DNA from: Laguncularia racemosa | Lineage: Eukaryota > Streptophyta > Magnoliopsida > Myrtales > Combretaceae | Direction: 5' to 3' | Length of the DNA stretch: 64,000 nucleotides | Assembly: GCA_037954665.1 (NCBI GenBank) | Contig: JBBMOL010000244.1 | Span: 186,001 to 250,000 of the forward strand | Shown: in pieces, positions 39,605 to 51,682 of the stretch | Numbering within the stretch: position 1 is the stretch's first letter | Layout: every line of letters begins with the position of its first letter | Made by a program: the position numbers and the translations under genes | The notes under the pieces: generated by a model | Told to the model about the DNA's origin: nothing | The model's input: the letters and a program-made list of their open reading frames with translations, nothing else | Databases searched by the model: none

Positions 39605-42600
39605 ATGAACAACATAACTCAACTATCAGTTCCTATCCTAGATGCGAAGAATTACAACCGTTGGTGTGTTCAGATGAAGGTCCTATTCAAGTATCATGAT
39701 TTACTCGAAGTGGTGGAGAGTGGAGTGAGTGCATTGGAGGAAAATGCGAGTGATACGCAAAGGGCAGCAAATCGTGATCTAAGGAAGAAAGACAAGAAGG
39801 CGTTATACTTCATTCATTAAGGAATGAATGATGAAACATTTGAACAAATTGAAGGAGCCACTACATCCAACGAAGCGTGGAACATATTGTCCACATCATA
39901 CAAAGGTGATGAGAGTATTAAGAGGGTATGTCTCCAAACGTTGAGGCGACAATATGAACTACTACAAATGGAATCCAATGAATCGGTTGATGCATACATC
40001 AATAGGATTCATGTGTTGACAAACAACATGAAAACGAATGGTGAAACATTATCCGAACAAAGCAAGGTTGAGAAGATTTTGAGAACTTTACTTCCAAGAT
40101 TTGAACATGTTGTGACAGCAATAGAAGAGAGCCATGATCTGTCAACAATGACAGTAAAGTTGCTATCTGGCTCACTACACGCACACGAACAAAGGATGAA
40201 CGAAACCAAATTAGATAAACCGATTGAACAAGCCTTTCAATCACAAGTCTCCATAGGGAATTCCTACCAACGACATGCTAACTTCCATGGTAGAGGAAGA
40301 GGACAAAGTGGCAATCAATTTAACAAAATCAGGAGTGAATTGAGTTGTGGTGTTGCAGATCAATACAACACCTTCCACCACACCAAGCAAATCAGTAGCT
40401 GTGGATGCAGTAGAGGACGATTTGACAAGTCCAATGTAGAATGTTTTAGCTTTCACAAACGAGGACACTTTGCAAGCGAGTGTAGATTTAAGGATAGAAC
40501 TCCAGCTGCAAACTATGCAAAAGAGATATGCAATCAAGAAGTGGTTGACAGTGATCATGCACTCTTAATGGTCTCTTCATCAAGCAAGATATCTGATAGC
40601 CACACTTGGTATCTGGACACGGGCTGCACGAATCACATGTGTGGTCGGAAGGAGTTGTTCGCCGAGCTTGATGAAACATTCCAAGTAAAGGTGAAGTTTG
40701 GAGATGCTAAATATGTTCTGGTAACAAGGAAGAGAAGAATCCTTATTACACTGAAGAATGGAGATCATAGGTACATTTCTAATGTATTCTATGTTCCTGA
40801 TATGAAAAGCAATTTGCTGAGCATGGGCCAATTAGCTGAGAGAGGCTATTAGATGCATATTTCTGGAGATGAATTCACAATTTGAGACAAACAAGGTACA
40901 TTGATCTTAAGAACTTGTTTATTGAAAACTCGTATGTTTTCTGTGGATATAAGCAGGGGAGAATTCAAATGTTTGAATGCAATCAAAGATGATGAGTCGT
41001 GGTTGTGGCATCTTCGATTCGGGCATCTAAACTTCCAAAGTCTGGAAGCACTGGAAAATCAAAATATGGTGAAAGGACTGCCACGAATCCAACATCTGGA
41101 CTAGCTATGTGAAGTGTGTGTTATTGGCAAGAACCACTAATTGCCATTCACAAAACCAGTAGAACGAGCAACATCACTCTTGGAACTGGTTCGTACGGAT
41201 GTATGTGGTCCAATGAATACCACCTCAATTGGAGGAAATAGGTACTTTCTAACCTTTACTGATGATTTCTTCAGGAAAACTTAGATTTACTTGTTGAAAA
41301 GTAAGGTTGAGGTATTAGATTGCTTTAAGAAGTTTAAGGTATTTGTTGAAAAACAAAGTGGACAAATGCTCAAAGCAATACGAAGTGATGGAGGAGGCGA
41401 ATACATCTCAAACAAATTCAGAATGTATTGTGAACAACATGGAGTACAACACAACACTACATTTCCTTACACTCCCCAACACAATGGAGTAGTTGAAAGG
41501 AAGAATCATACTATCTTAGACATGGCAAGAAGTATGTTGAAAGCAAAGGGAATGCCCAATAATTTCTAGGCTGAAGCGGTTTCATGTGCCATGTATTTGC
41601 TTAATAGATCTCCCACTAGAAGTGTTCTTAACTTAACTCCTATAGAAGCTTAGAGTGGATTTAAGTCAAACGTTTAGCATCTAAAGGTCTTTGGTTCCAT
41701 TGCCTATGTTGACATTCCAGCAGCAACAAGAACTAAGTTGGATGATAGAGCTGAGAAAACCATTCTCATTAGATACAAGCAAGGGAGCTATAAGCGATAT
41801 AATCCAATAACTAAGAGAGTTAAGGTGAGTCGTGATGTGACATTTGTTGAAGATGAAATGTGGAAGTGGAATTCTAATATTCAAGAGTATTCTCAGAAGC
41901 GAGTTATTTATGTTGTTGAAGAAGTTGTACCAGAATTAACATTAGATGGAGATGTAACTCAAGTGACTGAAACAGGGAGACCAAGAAGAGAGCATAGACC
42001 GCCAGCATGTCTATGAGACTTCAAAACAAGCTTTAGTGGTGAAATTGATGATGGAAAGTTAGTATATCTTGCCTCCCTTGCAGATGCAGAATCAGTGGTA
42101 CTTGAGGATGCAATTAGAAATCCTAAGTGGATGGTTGCTATGAATGACGAGTTGGTGGCAATTGAGAAGAATAATACATGGAAGCTTACTGATCTTCCAC
42201 AAGGACACAAAGCTATTGATGTGAAATGGGTTTATAAAATCAAAGAAAAGGCAAATGGTGAAGTTGAGAGGTATAAAGCCAAGCTAATTGCAAAGGGTTT
42301 TGAGCAAAGATAAGGCTATGATTATGAGGAGATTTTTGCATATGTTGCAAGGATGGAAACTGTGCGTCTGATGATAGCATTAGCTGCCCAAAGAAAATGG
42401 AAAATTTACCAAATGGATGTGAAGTCAGCATTCCTTAATGGATCACTCGATGAGGAGGTATATGTGAAATAGCCACCTAGATTTGTACAAAGTGGAAAAG
42501 AAGACAAGGTGTATAAACTCAACAAAGCTTTGTATGGTCTCAAGTAAGCACCAAGAGCATGGAACAAACGAATTGATATGTTCCTTAGTAGAGCTGGTTT

Positions 42601-43629
42601 TCAAAAGTGTTCTTCTGATCATGGATTATATGTGAAAGTTAACAATTTAGGAGATATACTAATCTTTTGCCTTTATGTTGATGATATAGTATTTATAGGA
42701 AACAATTGTCAGATAATCAACGAGTTCTAGCAATCCATAAAGAATGAGTTTGAGATGACAGATCTTGGTCCTATGTCTTATTTCCTTGCCATTGAAGTTA
42801 CTTAAGATGATGATGGAATCTTCATCAGCCAAAAGAAGTATGCAAGTGAGCTACTGATAAGTTACAAAATGGAAGATTCAAAACCGGTTCAAACACCAAT
42901 TGAAACAAGTTCAAAGCTGGTTAGGATGGTGATGAACGATGAGTTGATCCGACATACTTCAAGCAAATGGTTGGAAGTCTTAGATATTTAACTTGCACAA
43001 GACCTGATATATGTTATGCTGTAAGCTTGATCAGTAGATTCATGGAAAGTCCTCAACAGCAGCACTTACAAACAACAAAGAGGATCATGAGATATATCAA
43101 GGGAACGCAAGACCTTGGTTTGTTTTTCACATCAGCTGAAGAATGTGAACTAGTGGGATATTTGGATAGTGATTAGGGAGGAGATTTAGATGAAAGAAAG
43201 AGCACAAGTGGCTATTGTTTTTTATTTGGACGGATAGCATGTTCACGGACGACAAAGAAACAACCCATTGTTGCTCTATCAACATGCGAAGTTGAGTACA
43301 TAGCAGCAACATCATGTGTTTGTCAAGTGATTTGGCTCAACAATATAATAAGTCAAATTGGATGTGAGCTACAAATTCCTTTGAAGATTTATGTAGACAA
43401 TATATCAGCAATTAATTTAGCTAAGAATCCGGTTTTTCAAAGAAGAAGCAAGCATATTGATATAAGATATCATTTCCTTAGAGATCAAGTTGCAAAAGGA
43501 GTGATCAAGCTGGAATATTGTAGAACTAAAGATCAAATTGCAGATATCTTCACCAAACCATTGAAGATGGATTCATTCATCAAGTTGAGAAACTTACTTG
43601 GAATGAAGAAATCCACAAATCAGAATTAA
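39605..43629 (+). pseudogene. copia gag-pol polyprotein, about 16 stops and one frameshift
   Basis: From the ATG at 39605 one frame runs to about 42930, where a frameshift moves it to the frame ending at 43629. Gag covers about 39605-40500 and its zinc knuckle has lost the second Cys (CFSFHKRGHFASEC). The protease has YLDTGCTNHMCG (about 40610). Pre-integrase and integrase span 40930-41700 with DESWLWHLRFGHL, RSDGGGEY and HNGVVERKNH. RT spans about 42100-42800, with KSAFLNGSLDEEVY and the catalytic YVDDIVF. RNase H, about 42980-43560, has the TKKQPIVALST and YVDNISAINLAKN motifs. Stops lie near 39818, 40850, 40882, 41102, 41138, 41285, 41567, 41651, 41676, 42014, 42311, 42471, 42545, 42728, 42803 and 43174. 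Nearly all fit a single C-to-T or G-to-A change from CAA, CAG, CGA or TGG. Confidence 0.9.
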
Positions 43630-43636
43630 GGGAGGA

Positions 43637-44098
43637 TGTTGAAGACTAATGCTGATTTTATTTCCTTATTTATTTTATTTAATTAGTGATTAGACAAAAT
43701 CCTACATTATAGAATTGGATAAGTACAATGGAATAAAGGATAAATATGTTATCCTAAGATCATTTTAGTTTGTTCTAAGTTTTTGCTACTTAAAAATTAG
43801 ATTGTAATCTTTATTGGATATGATTTGATTCGAAAATAAGATATCTGAATTTTATGTTTTGGCCATCTGAATTTATTGGTTACTACTGTGAGCGTGTGTG
43901 GTACTTTGCGAATTCTATTCGAGTAATCTTTCTCTCATTGCTATTGATGTTTGCTGCAGCATTGCTGTTGTGTTAACTTGTTGTTGCCATTGTTGTTGCT
44001 GCTGTTTTCTCTATTTCGTAGGTTGAACTAGTTGTTATTGCTACTCTGTTTTGTTTTGGTTGCATAGAGTAGAACAAAGTATTGTTGCATTTTCAACA
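43637..44098 (+). repeat. 3' LTR of the copia element
   Basis: 462 bases, directly after the purine tract AAGGGAGGA (43628-43636). Confidence 0.93.
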
Positions 44099-44103
44099 CT
44101 CTT

Positions 44104-45289
44104 TGCTAACTTAAGCATCAAAGTGTATGCACTAAAGTCACCTCCAACACCTCTAATAACTTATGCATACTCCATTGCAAATCCCTGAAAGCACATTCAA
44201 ACCCTCCGTTAAGCTCAACTTTTGATTATAGAATATTTGTTCCATATCTTTATGTATTTAGTTTTTTTTTTTATGAATCTAGAAATTCGTTTAATTAGGA
44301 CAATTTACATTTTCTTAGTTGTCAGTTATTCGAATAATTATTTTATTTCCTTTTCTAGTACTTTCTAATGGTAGCAATTATTCCATATCCTAATTTCTCT
44401 ATAAATAAGCTATACAATGCCATGTAATGAGCAAATTTGATGAATTAAATATATTTTCATGGATTGAGTATTTTGAATTTCATTGTTCTTATCAATATAT
44501 TTTATAGATTGTAGCAAATGTCCCATTAACGAGATCCATGCATCATATTGGACCCTCTTTAACAATTTAATCATTTCTTTGATCATAAGTCATATCAGTT
44601 TTAAGATTAATCAATCCCTTTATTTATTCTAATTGTGACATCTATATACTTATAAATTGGATTTAACAAAAACCCTTAGTTTGACTTGTTGTTTGGTGCA
44701 TCATACATAAATAGTAATTTGTCCATATCATTGATTTTCATTGTTCATATAAACATAACAACTATAAAAATACTTATTTTCACATTATAATCCAAGAATA
44801 ACAAAAAAAAAAATAAAAATTGAGCTTTATTTATTGGCTGTGCATTTTGAGCATAACTTGATTGCAACTTAGGGATTTAGGCACATCAACCTTAATCGCA
44901 AAAAACAATATCAGGAATCAACAGTCAATGGTATGCTAGATTGCTACCTTAACCCAATAAACAGTTGGTCCCACATGGAGTTTGTGTTTTCATTTCAACT
45001 TTTCATTATTGAACTTGAGATAAAACCAAAAGAATTAGCTAGCCTCAAACAAAAATCCAGTAAGATTTAGGAAACTTGTTGGTTCAAAGAGGTTGAAGTC
45101 ACCACATAATGTATATACCCCATATGCACTTAATGTATATGGCTAAGAAAGGCATTATCGTGGAAATGAGTAAAACTACCAAGATTATGCTTTTATGATC
45201 TTCAACACTTATCAACTATGGTTGAAAGCTATGAGAGACTTTTGTAATGAAGAGAGTGAAGTGAATTTTTTTTTATAAGTACATACTAC
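44104..45289. other. No gene seen
   Basis: The first ~120 bases continue the DNA interrupted by the copia insertion. The remainder is AT-rich without ORF or clear repeat. Confidence 0.5.
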
Positions 45290-46889
45290 CTAACTCTAGA
45301 AGGCTCGATTGATAAGGAAGAGGAGGAAGTTGAAGAAAAAGATAACCCAATGGATGTAGAGAAGGGGGATGGTGAAGAATATGAGGAGGGTGACAACAAC
45401 ACATAAAATGTTGATTGAGCTCGTATTAATTGAGCAAGACCAATCTTTCTTTTATCTAGTTTGATATATTTTGTATCTTTCATGATTATTGCTTTTGATG
45501 GACTATTTTAGGAAATGTTGGTGAAGCCATTTTTATATTATATTATTTTTTTTTTCGTTTTTCAATTTTTTTTCCCTTTTTCTTTTGCGTCCATCAATTT
45601 TATTTTTATTCTTCTTTTAGTTTTTCTTTTTCATTAGATGACAGTTACCCTTTTCTTTTCTTTTGTGAAGAATCAATGTATTAAATTAGATGGAATTTTG
45701 CAAAACAAGCAGTATTGATTCTTTGAACTGAGAAAGTACGAATTTTCTTTATCCATTTTCCTATATTCTTTTGGTTTGTTTTGTTTCTTACATTGAGGAC
45801 AATGTACATTTTTAACTGTAGGGAAGGGGGTAAAGTGACATATATATTTGATACATTAAGGAATATATCCCTACACTTGAGCTTACATAGAATTTAATTA
45901 ACTATCATTACAAATCTATATTTAAAATTGATTTGCATTCAAATTAAAAGCAGCTTTTCGGAAAAAAAATTTCGATTTTTGCATTAACCTTTGCTTGATC
46001 ACTTATGACCTTTTAACACTTTGCTATAGTTGAATAGGGAAATCCGTGTGAAGTATAGTCACATATTATTTAAACTTTGATTTTAAACTTAGGTTTAGGG
46101 CAATGTCACTGATTAGCAATTAGTCAACAATATTTTTTAACTTACTTTATTGTATACTCGTTCCTTAAAAATCTTTAGAGCCCTATAATTATTAGTAAAT
46201 GAACATATGAAATTTATCTCTTGAAAATTTTTTTAAAAAAAATTAATTTGAAGGTTAAATAATAAATTGAAGTGCAATGAATTAAAAAAAAAAAAAAGTT
46301 TTAGTAGTGGGTTTTGTTGACTTGAGTGATTAAGCTTGTGGAGTGACTCTTTTGGGAGGGATAACATTCATTGACTTAAGTGATGAATTCAAGATCATTA
46401 GCTAAAAACTTGCTACATGGGTCAAGAAAAAAGTTCAAGAAAACCGAACTTAATCAAATAAATTAAAGTAGTAGAAGTTCAAATGTGTATCTTTAAACTT
46501 AATAGCCTAAGGTTGTCTAGCTTGGGATTTACTAACTACTGAAATTACTTTATAATAAGAAGAAGAAGTGGAAGATGAATAAAAACTACCAACAAAAACC
46601 AATAAGAAGGAAATAATCAAGGGATAAGTGGATATAACATGCCTTTGCTTTAATTTATGGTGGTTAGCAAGATGGAAAAGGGAAGTCTATACATTTTAAC
46701 TAAGTATACAAAATATAGGTAACTCTCCCTTGGTTAGTTGATGTTAAACTAGATCTCAAGTTTGCAAATCTTTGTTTAAATGATGTGGTATAACTTTAGT
46801 TTACATAGATTGACTATTGAACTCTAATATGGTCTTTGGTACCTAGTAAGTATCTAGGACTTTAGTGTTTTAAAGGCATCAAGTGTGAT
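45290..46889 (+). mobile_element. Remnant of the 3' non-coding part of an Athila-type element
   Basis: Starts with an acidic open tail (KEEEEVEEKDNPMDVEKGDG near 45318, ending TAA at about 45403). Next come a hairpin with loop AGGA (45789-45806), a degraded purine tract (GTAGGGAAGGGGG), and a ~1 kb non-coding stretch resembling 55951-56976, for example CTTGAGTGATTAAGCT near 46322 against CTTGAGTGATAAGCT near 56462. The distance from hairpin to LTR start (1084 bases) nearly equals that in the complete element (1066). Confidence 0.6.
45789..45806 (+). promoter_or_regulatory. AGGA-loop hairpin of the Athila-type remnant
   Basis: TACATTG and CAATGTA form a perfect 7 bp stem around AGGA. Six to seven bases later comes a degraded AACTGTAGGGAAGGGGG tract, matching the layout at 55933. 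Confidence 0.7.
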
Positions 46890-47630
46890 TGATAAGTGCT
46901 TAATAACACCTATTTTGTTATTGATTTTCATAGTGCTCTTATGAATTTCAAGGATGTTTTGAATGATTTTGATACTTGATTCACCTATAGTTTGATTTTA
47001 GGCCTTTACAAGAAAATTTGGATGAAAAGGAAGGAGTTTCGACAAGTTTGGATAGATTTAGAGTTAATTTGAAGAAGATATGAAGCTTGATGGAATAACA
47101 TGATCCTGTTTTTAGCCTTACACATCTCAATAGATCAATTTTGGATTAAACACATTTATGTTTCCAACCATGTTCATTAATATTTAGAGCTTAGAGAGAG
47201 AACACGGTTAAGAGTATGGTCTTGTTCTTGCTCATGTTCATCTAGATGTCAATAATTGTTTCAATTAAGTAAAAAAGAGACACAGTTTATGAAGTCCTAA
47301 AAATTTCGAAAAGTTATATAAACAATTAAAGAAAATAAATAGAATAATAAATTCTCCGAAACGTAATTTTCAAATGATATTTGGTTAAATAACGAAATTA
47401 ATTTAAATTATAGATTTAGAAACATCAAATGAAAATTTGGAGTGAATATTTATATTTAGGATAATTAGATTAGCTAAACATAAGCTTTCGTAATAAAATG
47501 CAAAAAAAAGATAAAATTTAAAGATATTTTTATATGTGAGAAAAATAATTAAATAGAGGCATTTATAATATAAAATATAATCAAAATATAATATATATTC
47601 ATAACTTAAAAAAAAAATCAAATTGCTTTT
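46890..47630 (+). repeat. Probable LTR start of the Athila-type remnant
   Basis: TGATAAGTGCTTAATAAC begins directly after AAGTGTGAT, which resembles the AAGTGTGGGGGAATT tract before the LTR at 57016. The right end is not recognisable; the composition changes near 47635. Confidence 0.4.
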
Positions 47631-47639
47631 GATTAGACG

Positions 47640-48239
47640 CGTTAGGCGGCAGCAATAGGACTAAGCCATCCCATCCATCGCGCCGACTGTAGCAATCTTG
47701 TCCCATCCATATCCCTTCCACCTTCCCTTCTTCTTCTTTTTCTTTTCTTTCTTTTCTCTTCTTCCCAGCTTACTTTTCCTTTTCTTCTTCTTCCCATTTT
47801 TTTTCTCGCATCTTTCCTTCACCTAGCTACATCTTCTTTCCCTCTTACTTTTCTTTTTCCTTTTCTTTTCTTCTTCATCTGGCCACATCCTTCTCCTTCA
47901 CCTTTGAGCTGCGTCTTCTTCAGCAGCTTCCAGCGGCAACGACAATGACACAGCAACGGACAGCGGCTTAGCGTCATGTATGTCTTGTCTCTTTTCTCGA
48001 CGACGGAGGCAACAGCGATAGCAACCACAATAGCCACTTAACGATGGCAGCCACAATGACAACCACGGTTGCGACAATAGTGGCGACAACAATCGCAGCA
48101 ACAATGGCAATCACTCCCACTCCGACATAATAACGACGACCATAGTGAACCACACCAGTAGCTTCTAGCAATGATGGCAACTACAATGGCCGTAATGACA
48201 ATAACAACGACGACTACGGCAGCACCCAATCGAAGGAGA
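47640..48239. repeat. Polypyrimidine block followed by CAA/GCA-rich block
   Basis: 47690-47880 is almost pure C/T on the plus strand. 47930-48230 is rich in CAACAA, GCAAC and GACGAC words, and a second such patch is at 48480-48605. No real gene is evident. The open frames on the opposite strand come from the composition. Confidence 0.7.
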
Positions 48240-50040
48240 AGAGTGGAGATGTGTGTGTATAGATATGGTGTTTGATGTGTGGATGTGTGGGTATGCATGA
48301 ATGTGGATGATGTGTGTGAGAAGGCGTAAGCGGTAGTGGATGGTGTGTGAGGGTATGTTTGTATGTACGTGAGGATGTATGTGTGTGCATGTAAAGAAAG
48401 TGGGCGTGTGTGAGAGTGTGTGTATGTATGTGAATAAAGGCCGTGTGTGTGGCTATATGCGTGTGCGAGGGAAGAGGAGCTCAACAACAGCGGCAGCAAC
48501 AACTGCGCCGGCAGCCATGACGACAACCACAACGCAACAACAAACAACATAGCAATGACGATATGGATAGCAACATCAACCACGAGGAGGACAACAACTA
48601 CAAAAGCAAGTGAGGGAAGAGGAAGAGAAAAAAATGTATGTATGTGTGGGTGAAAGTGTACGGGGTGTAAGGGTATGTATGTGAGTGTGTGTGGTGGTGT
48701 GCGAAATGTAAGAGGATATATGTGTGCGTATGTGTGATGATGCGTGATGTGCATAAGGATGTATATGTATGTGTGGGAAAGGGAGAGGCGAGTGTGTAGC
48801 ATGTGTATGTATGTATGTGTATTGAAATGGTGTGTAGTACGAATGTGCGTGTGTGGATACGGAAGGCAGGTGTGATGTATGTGGGAAAGTGTGTATGTGT
48901 GTGAATGATGGTGCATGGTGTGTGTGTGTAAAGATGTGTATGTGTGCATATGTGGGAGTGATGGCGTGATGTGTGCAAGAATGTGCGTATGAGTATAAGA
49001 GAGTATGGCGTAGGTGGAATATGTATGTATGAGTATGAGATGGTATGTATGTAGGTGTGTGCGGATATGGAAGGTGGTCATGATGTATTTGAAGATGTGT
49101 GTGTATGTGTATGAGGAGATGTAGGGTGAACAGGAGGTGTGTGTAAATGAAGGATGTGTATGTGTGTGCGCATGAATGAAGTGTGTGTATGTGTGTGTGA
49201 ATGAAAGTGTGTAGTGCATGTGAAGGTGGTGTATGTGATGGTGGGTGTGATGTATATGGAGATATGTGTATATGTGGGTGATAGTGCAAGGTGTGTGTAG
49301 GGGTGTGTGTAAGTGTAGGTGATGGTACGTAGTTTATGTAAGGATATGTGTATGTGTGGTTGAAGGTGTGTGGTAGATGCGGTTTGTGTGTGTGTGTGTG
49401 GAGGCTATGTAGCGTGTAAGGGTGTGTGTATATATGTATGGAAGGTGTAGGGTGCATGGTACTAGTGTGTATATGGATGGTGTGTGTGGAGTATGTAGCA
49501 TGTATATATGTATAAGGAAGGAGCGGTATGTGTAGGTATGTATGTATGTGTGTGAAATAGTATGTGGTGTATGGACATGTATGTGTGTGTAAGTATGGAA
49601 GTTGAGGATGATGTATGTGAGATATGTATGTATGGGTATGAGATGATATGTGGAGTGTAAATATATATGTGTGGGTATGGAAGGTGAATGTGGTGTGTGC
49701 AAAGTATGTGGGTGTGTATATTGATGGTGTAAGGTGTATATAGAGTACGTGAGTAAGTGTATGAGATGATGTATGGTGTGGTTATGTGAGTATGTACATG
49801 GAAGGAATGTAATGTATGTAGAGTATGAAGGCAAGTATGTATTGGTGGTGTGAAGTATATGTGGGGCATATGTGTATGTGTATGTTAGGGGTGTGCAAAG
49901 TGGAAGGAGTATATGTGTATGTATGTATAGGTGTGTACGTGGTGTGCAAAGTGTGTATGTATATGGATAAGAATATGTTAGTATGCATGTGACGTGTGGG
50001 AAAGGTTGGTGTATGTATGATGGAAGCGTGAGTGAGGATG
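48240..50040. repeat. TG-rich, C-poor minisatellite-like tract, ~1.8 kb
   Basis: The plus strand is made of G, T and A with very little C, in words such as TGTGTGTATG, GATGGTGTGT, GTATGGAAGG and TATGTATG with loose, irregular periodicity. The minus strand is therefore rich in CACA and gives long His/Thr-rich open frames that are not genes. A shorter version lies at 945-1070. Alternating TG/CA favours Z-DNA. Confidence 0.85.
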
Positions 50041-51682
50041 AAAACCAGTAGAAAGTATGAGGAACTCGTAGGCAGAAATGTCAACAAAGAAGAGAAGAAA
50101 GAAGATGATATAAAACCTTTAAGGACTACTAAATCTTGCGGATTATCTTACAAGTAAATTGTTGGGAGATATTAGAGACAATTGGATAAATGAAAGGTTC
50201 AAAGATGCTTCATGGACAAGAGAAGTGTCTATGATGGTGTAGATGGTAAAGGGAATGATTTAAGCAACATCTAAGATGATGGCCTAGGAGATATTTGGAA
50301 TGAAATAGATTTCACAATGGAGTATTTAAAGGATGTCGAGGAAGATCGTTCCTTCCGGAACCTTATAGCAGAATCACGTTGAAGAAGTGTTCAACGTTCG
50401 AATCTTGTTTACCCAAAGTTCCTTAAAGAGGAGACTTCACGCCTTACCATCAACCGCAAGATGAGCAGGTGTAGATGTGACCTTCTATGGTTGGTTGAGG
50501 AAGCATTACAGAAGGACACTAATTTCAAGAGGAAAGCAAATGGGAGTTACTCACTGGAATCGCTCGACTTTGGCTAGGACTACAACAAGCCTAAACAAGT
50601 GAGTGGGAAACTTAATGATATGCTACTATGTTGTGTTGTATGTTGATTGTTATGCATGTTAAATTGTTGGCTTGTTGTATTTACAGTTGATGTGATTGTT
50701 GTTGAGTTGAGTTATGCAGTGGGGATTAATGAGTTAGGGAAGAAGTCATGAAGAGTGTAGAGGAATGAATGGTCTGAGGGTATAGATTTCGTTACCTTAA
50801 TGATAGCACCTAGCACCATATTGCTAGTGCTATTTCCATAAGCCTAACCTATGTTTTAAAAAATTATTTTCTTCCAAAACAAACCAGAACGTAGAAACTT
50901 AACTTTTCTTTTTAGAGCTACCGAGTAGGTATGCTTGATTTGAAATAGGGTCTATGGATATCTTTATGTATACAAATCAGAGTTGGTTCCTGAAACAAAC
51001 TTATTTTCTTATTATATCTATGAAATACACTCATGAACATAACCATACCAAATCATGAGTGCAATCTTGGTTTTTACAACCTAACGATCTTATTTTCTTA
51101 CTCTCTTAAGTTCGTAAGGGAAAGTGTCTAGTAAATTATCTTTAAGTAAAGATGTGTCACAAATATATATATATATATATATATCATATACAAATGTCTT
51201 GAGGACATCGAAAGAGAAAACGAGATGACCTTGTCTTGGAAGTGAAAATGATAGAGCATTTAAGAAGTGCGATGACAGAGAGGTGTCAGAGATGATGATT
51301 GTAAGTCAACCTCGAGGGGTTGGTTTGACATGTAAGATAAATGACACAGAGGTGTCATATATGATGATTATAAGTCAACCCGAGCAGTTGACATTTAAAA
51401 GAAATGGCATAGAGAGGTGTCGAGTTAATTTAACTGGTTGTAAGACTAGATAAGTCTATGTCCACGAGGTCTGGGTTCAGTGTCTATCTTGAGTGATAAG
51501 AAAGGCATGATCTTTGCTTGTTGTGATGAGTGTGAAATTGAATATTTGATGTTTACCTCTATAGTATGATTGAGAATTTATTTTGATTATATATGTTATT
51601 TGATCACTATAAATTAATCAATTAAACTACGAAGTGGACAAGATTAAAACTTGACATGCATTTTCATGAGCCATTGCATGCG
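50041..51682 (+). repeat. LTR-like repeat copy B, left part
   Basis: Homologous to 1040-2955 of copy A. Includes (AT)n at 51160-51183 and tandem ~65-70 bp units whose core GACACAGAGGTGTC is an inverted repeat (51274, 51343, 51405). It is interrupted at 51683 by the Athila-like insertion and continues at 58658. The 5 bp copy of target DNA before the insertion is ATGCG (51678-51682). Confidence 0.75.

Larger units (their letters stand above)
39125..44098 (+). mobile_element. Ty1/copia retrotransposon, full length, inactivated
   Basis: Two 462 bp LTRs (39125-39586 and 43637-44098) start TGTTGAAGAC and end TTTTCAACA. After the 5' LTR comes TTGGTATCGAAGCC, a mutated initiator-tRNA-Met-type primer site. 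Before the 3' LTR is the purine tract AAGGGAGGA. The flanking 5 bp, CTTTT (39120-39124) and CTCTT (44099-44103), match 4 of 5. The domain order gag, protease, integrase, RT, RNase H is that of Ty1/copia. The LTRs are similar but show a few dozen differences at most, so the insertion is of moderate age. Confidence 0.93.

Noticed and set aside
40488..40831. Minus-strand frames opposite the copia gag-protease
   Set aside because: Shadows of the plus-strand retrotransposon frame.
48038..49834. Long open frames (up to 393 codons) rich in His and Thr on the minus strand
   Set aside because: They come from the CACA-rich minus strand of the TG tract. Three overlapping frames show the same composition, with no domain or splice structure.
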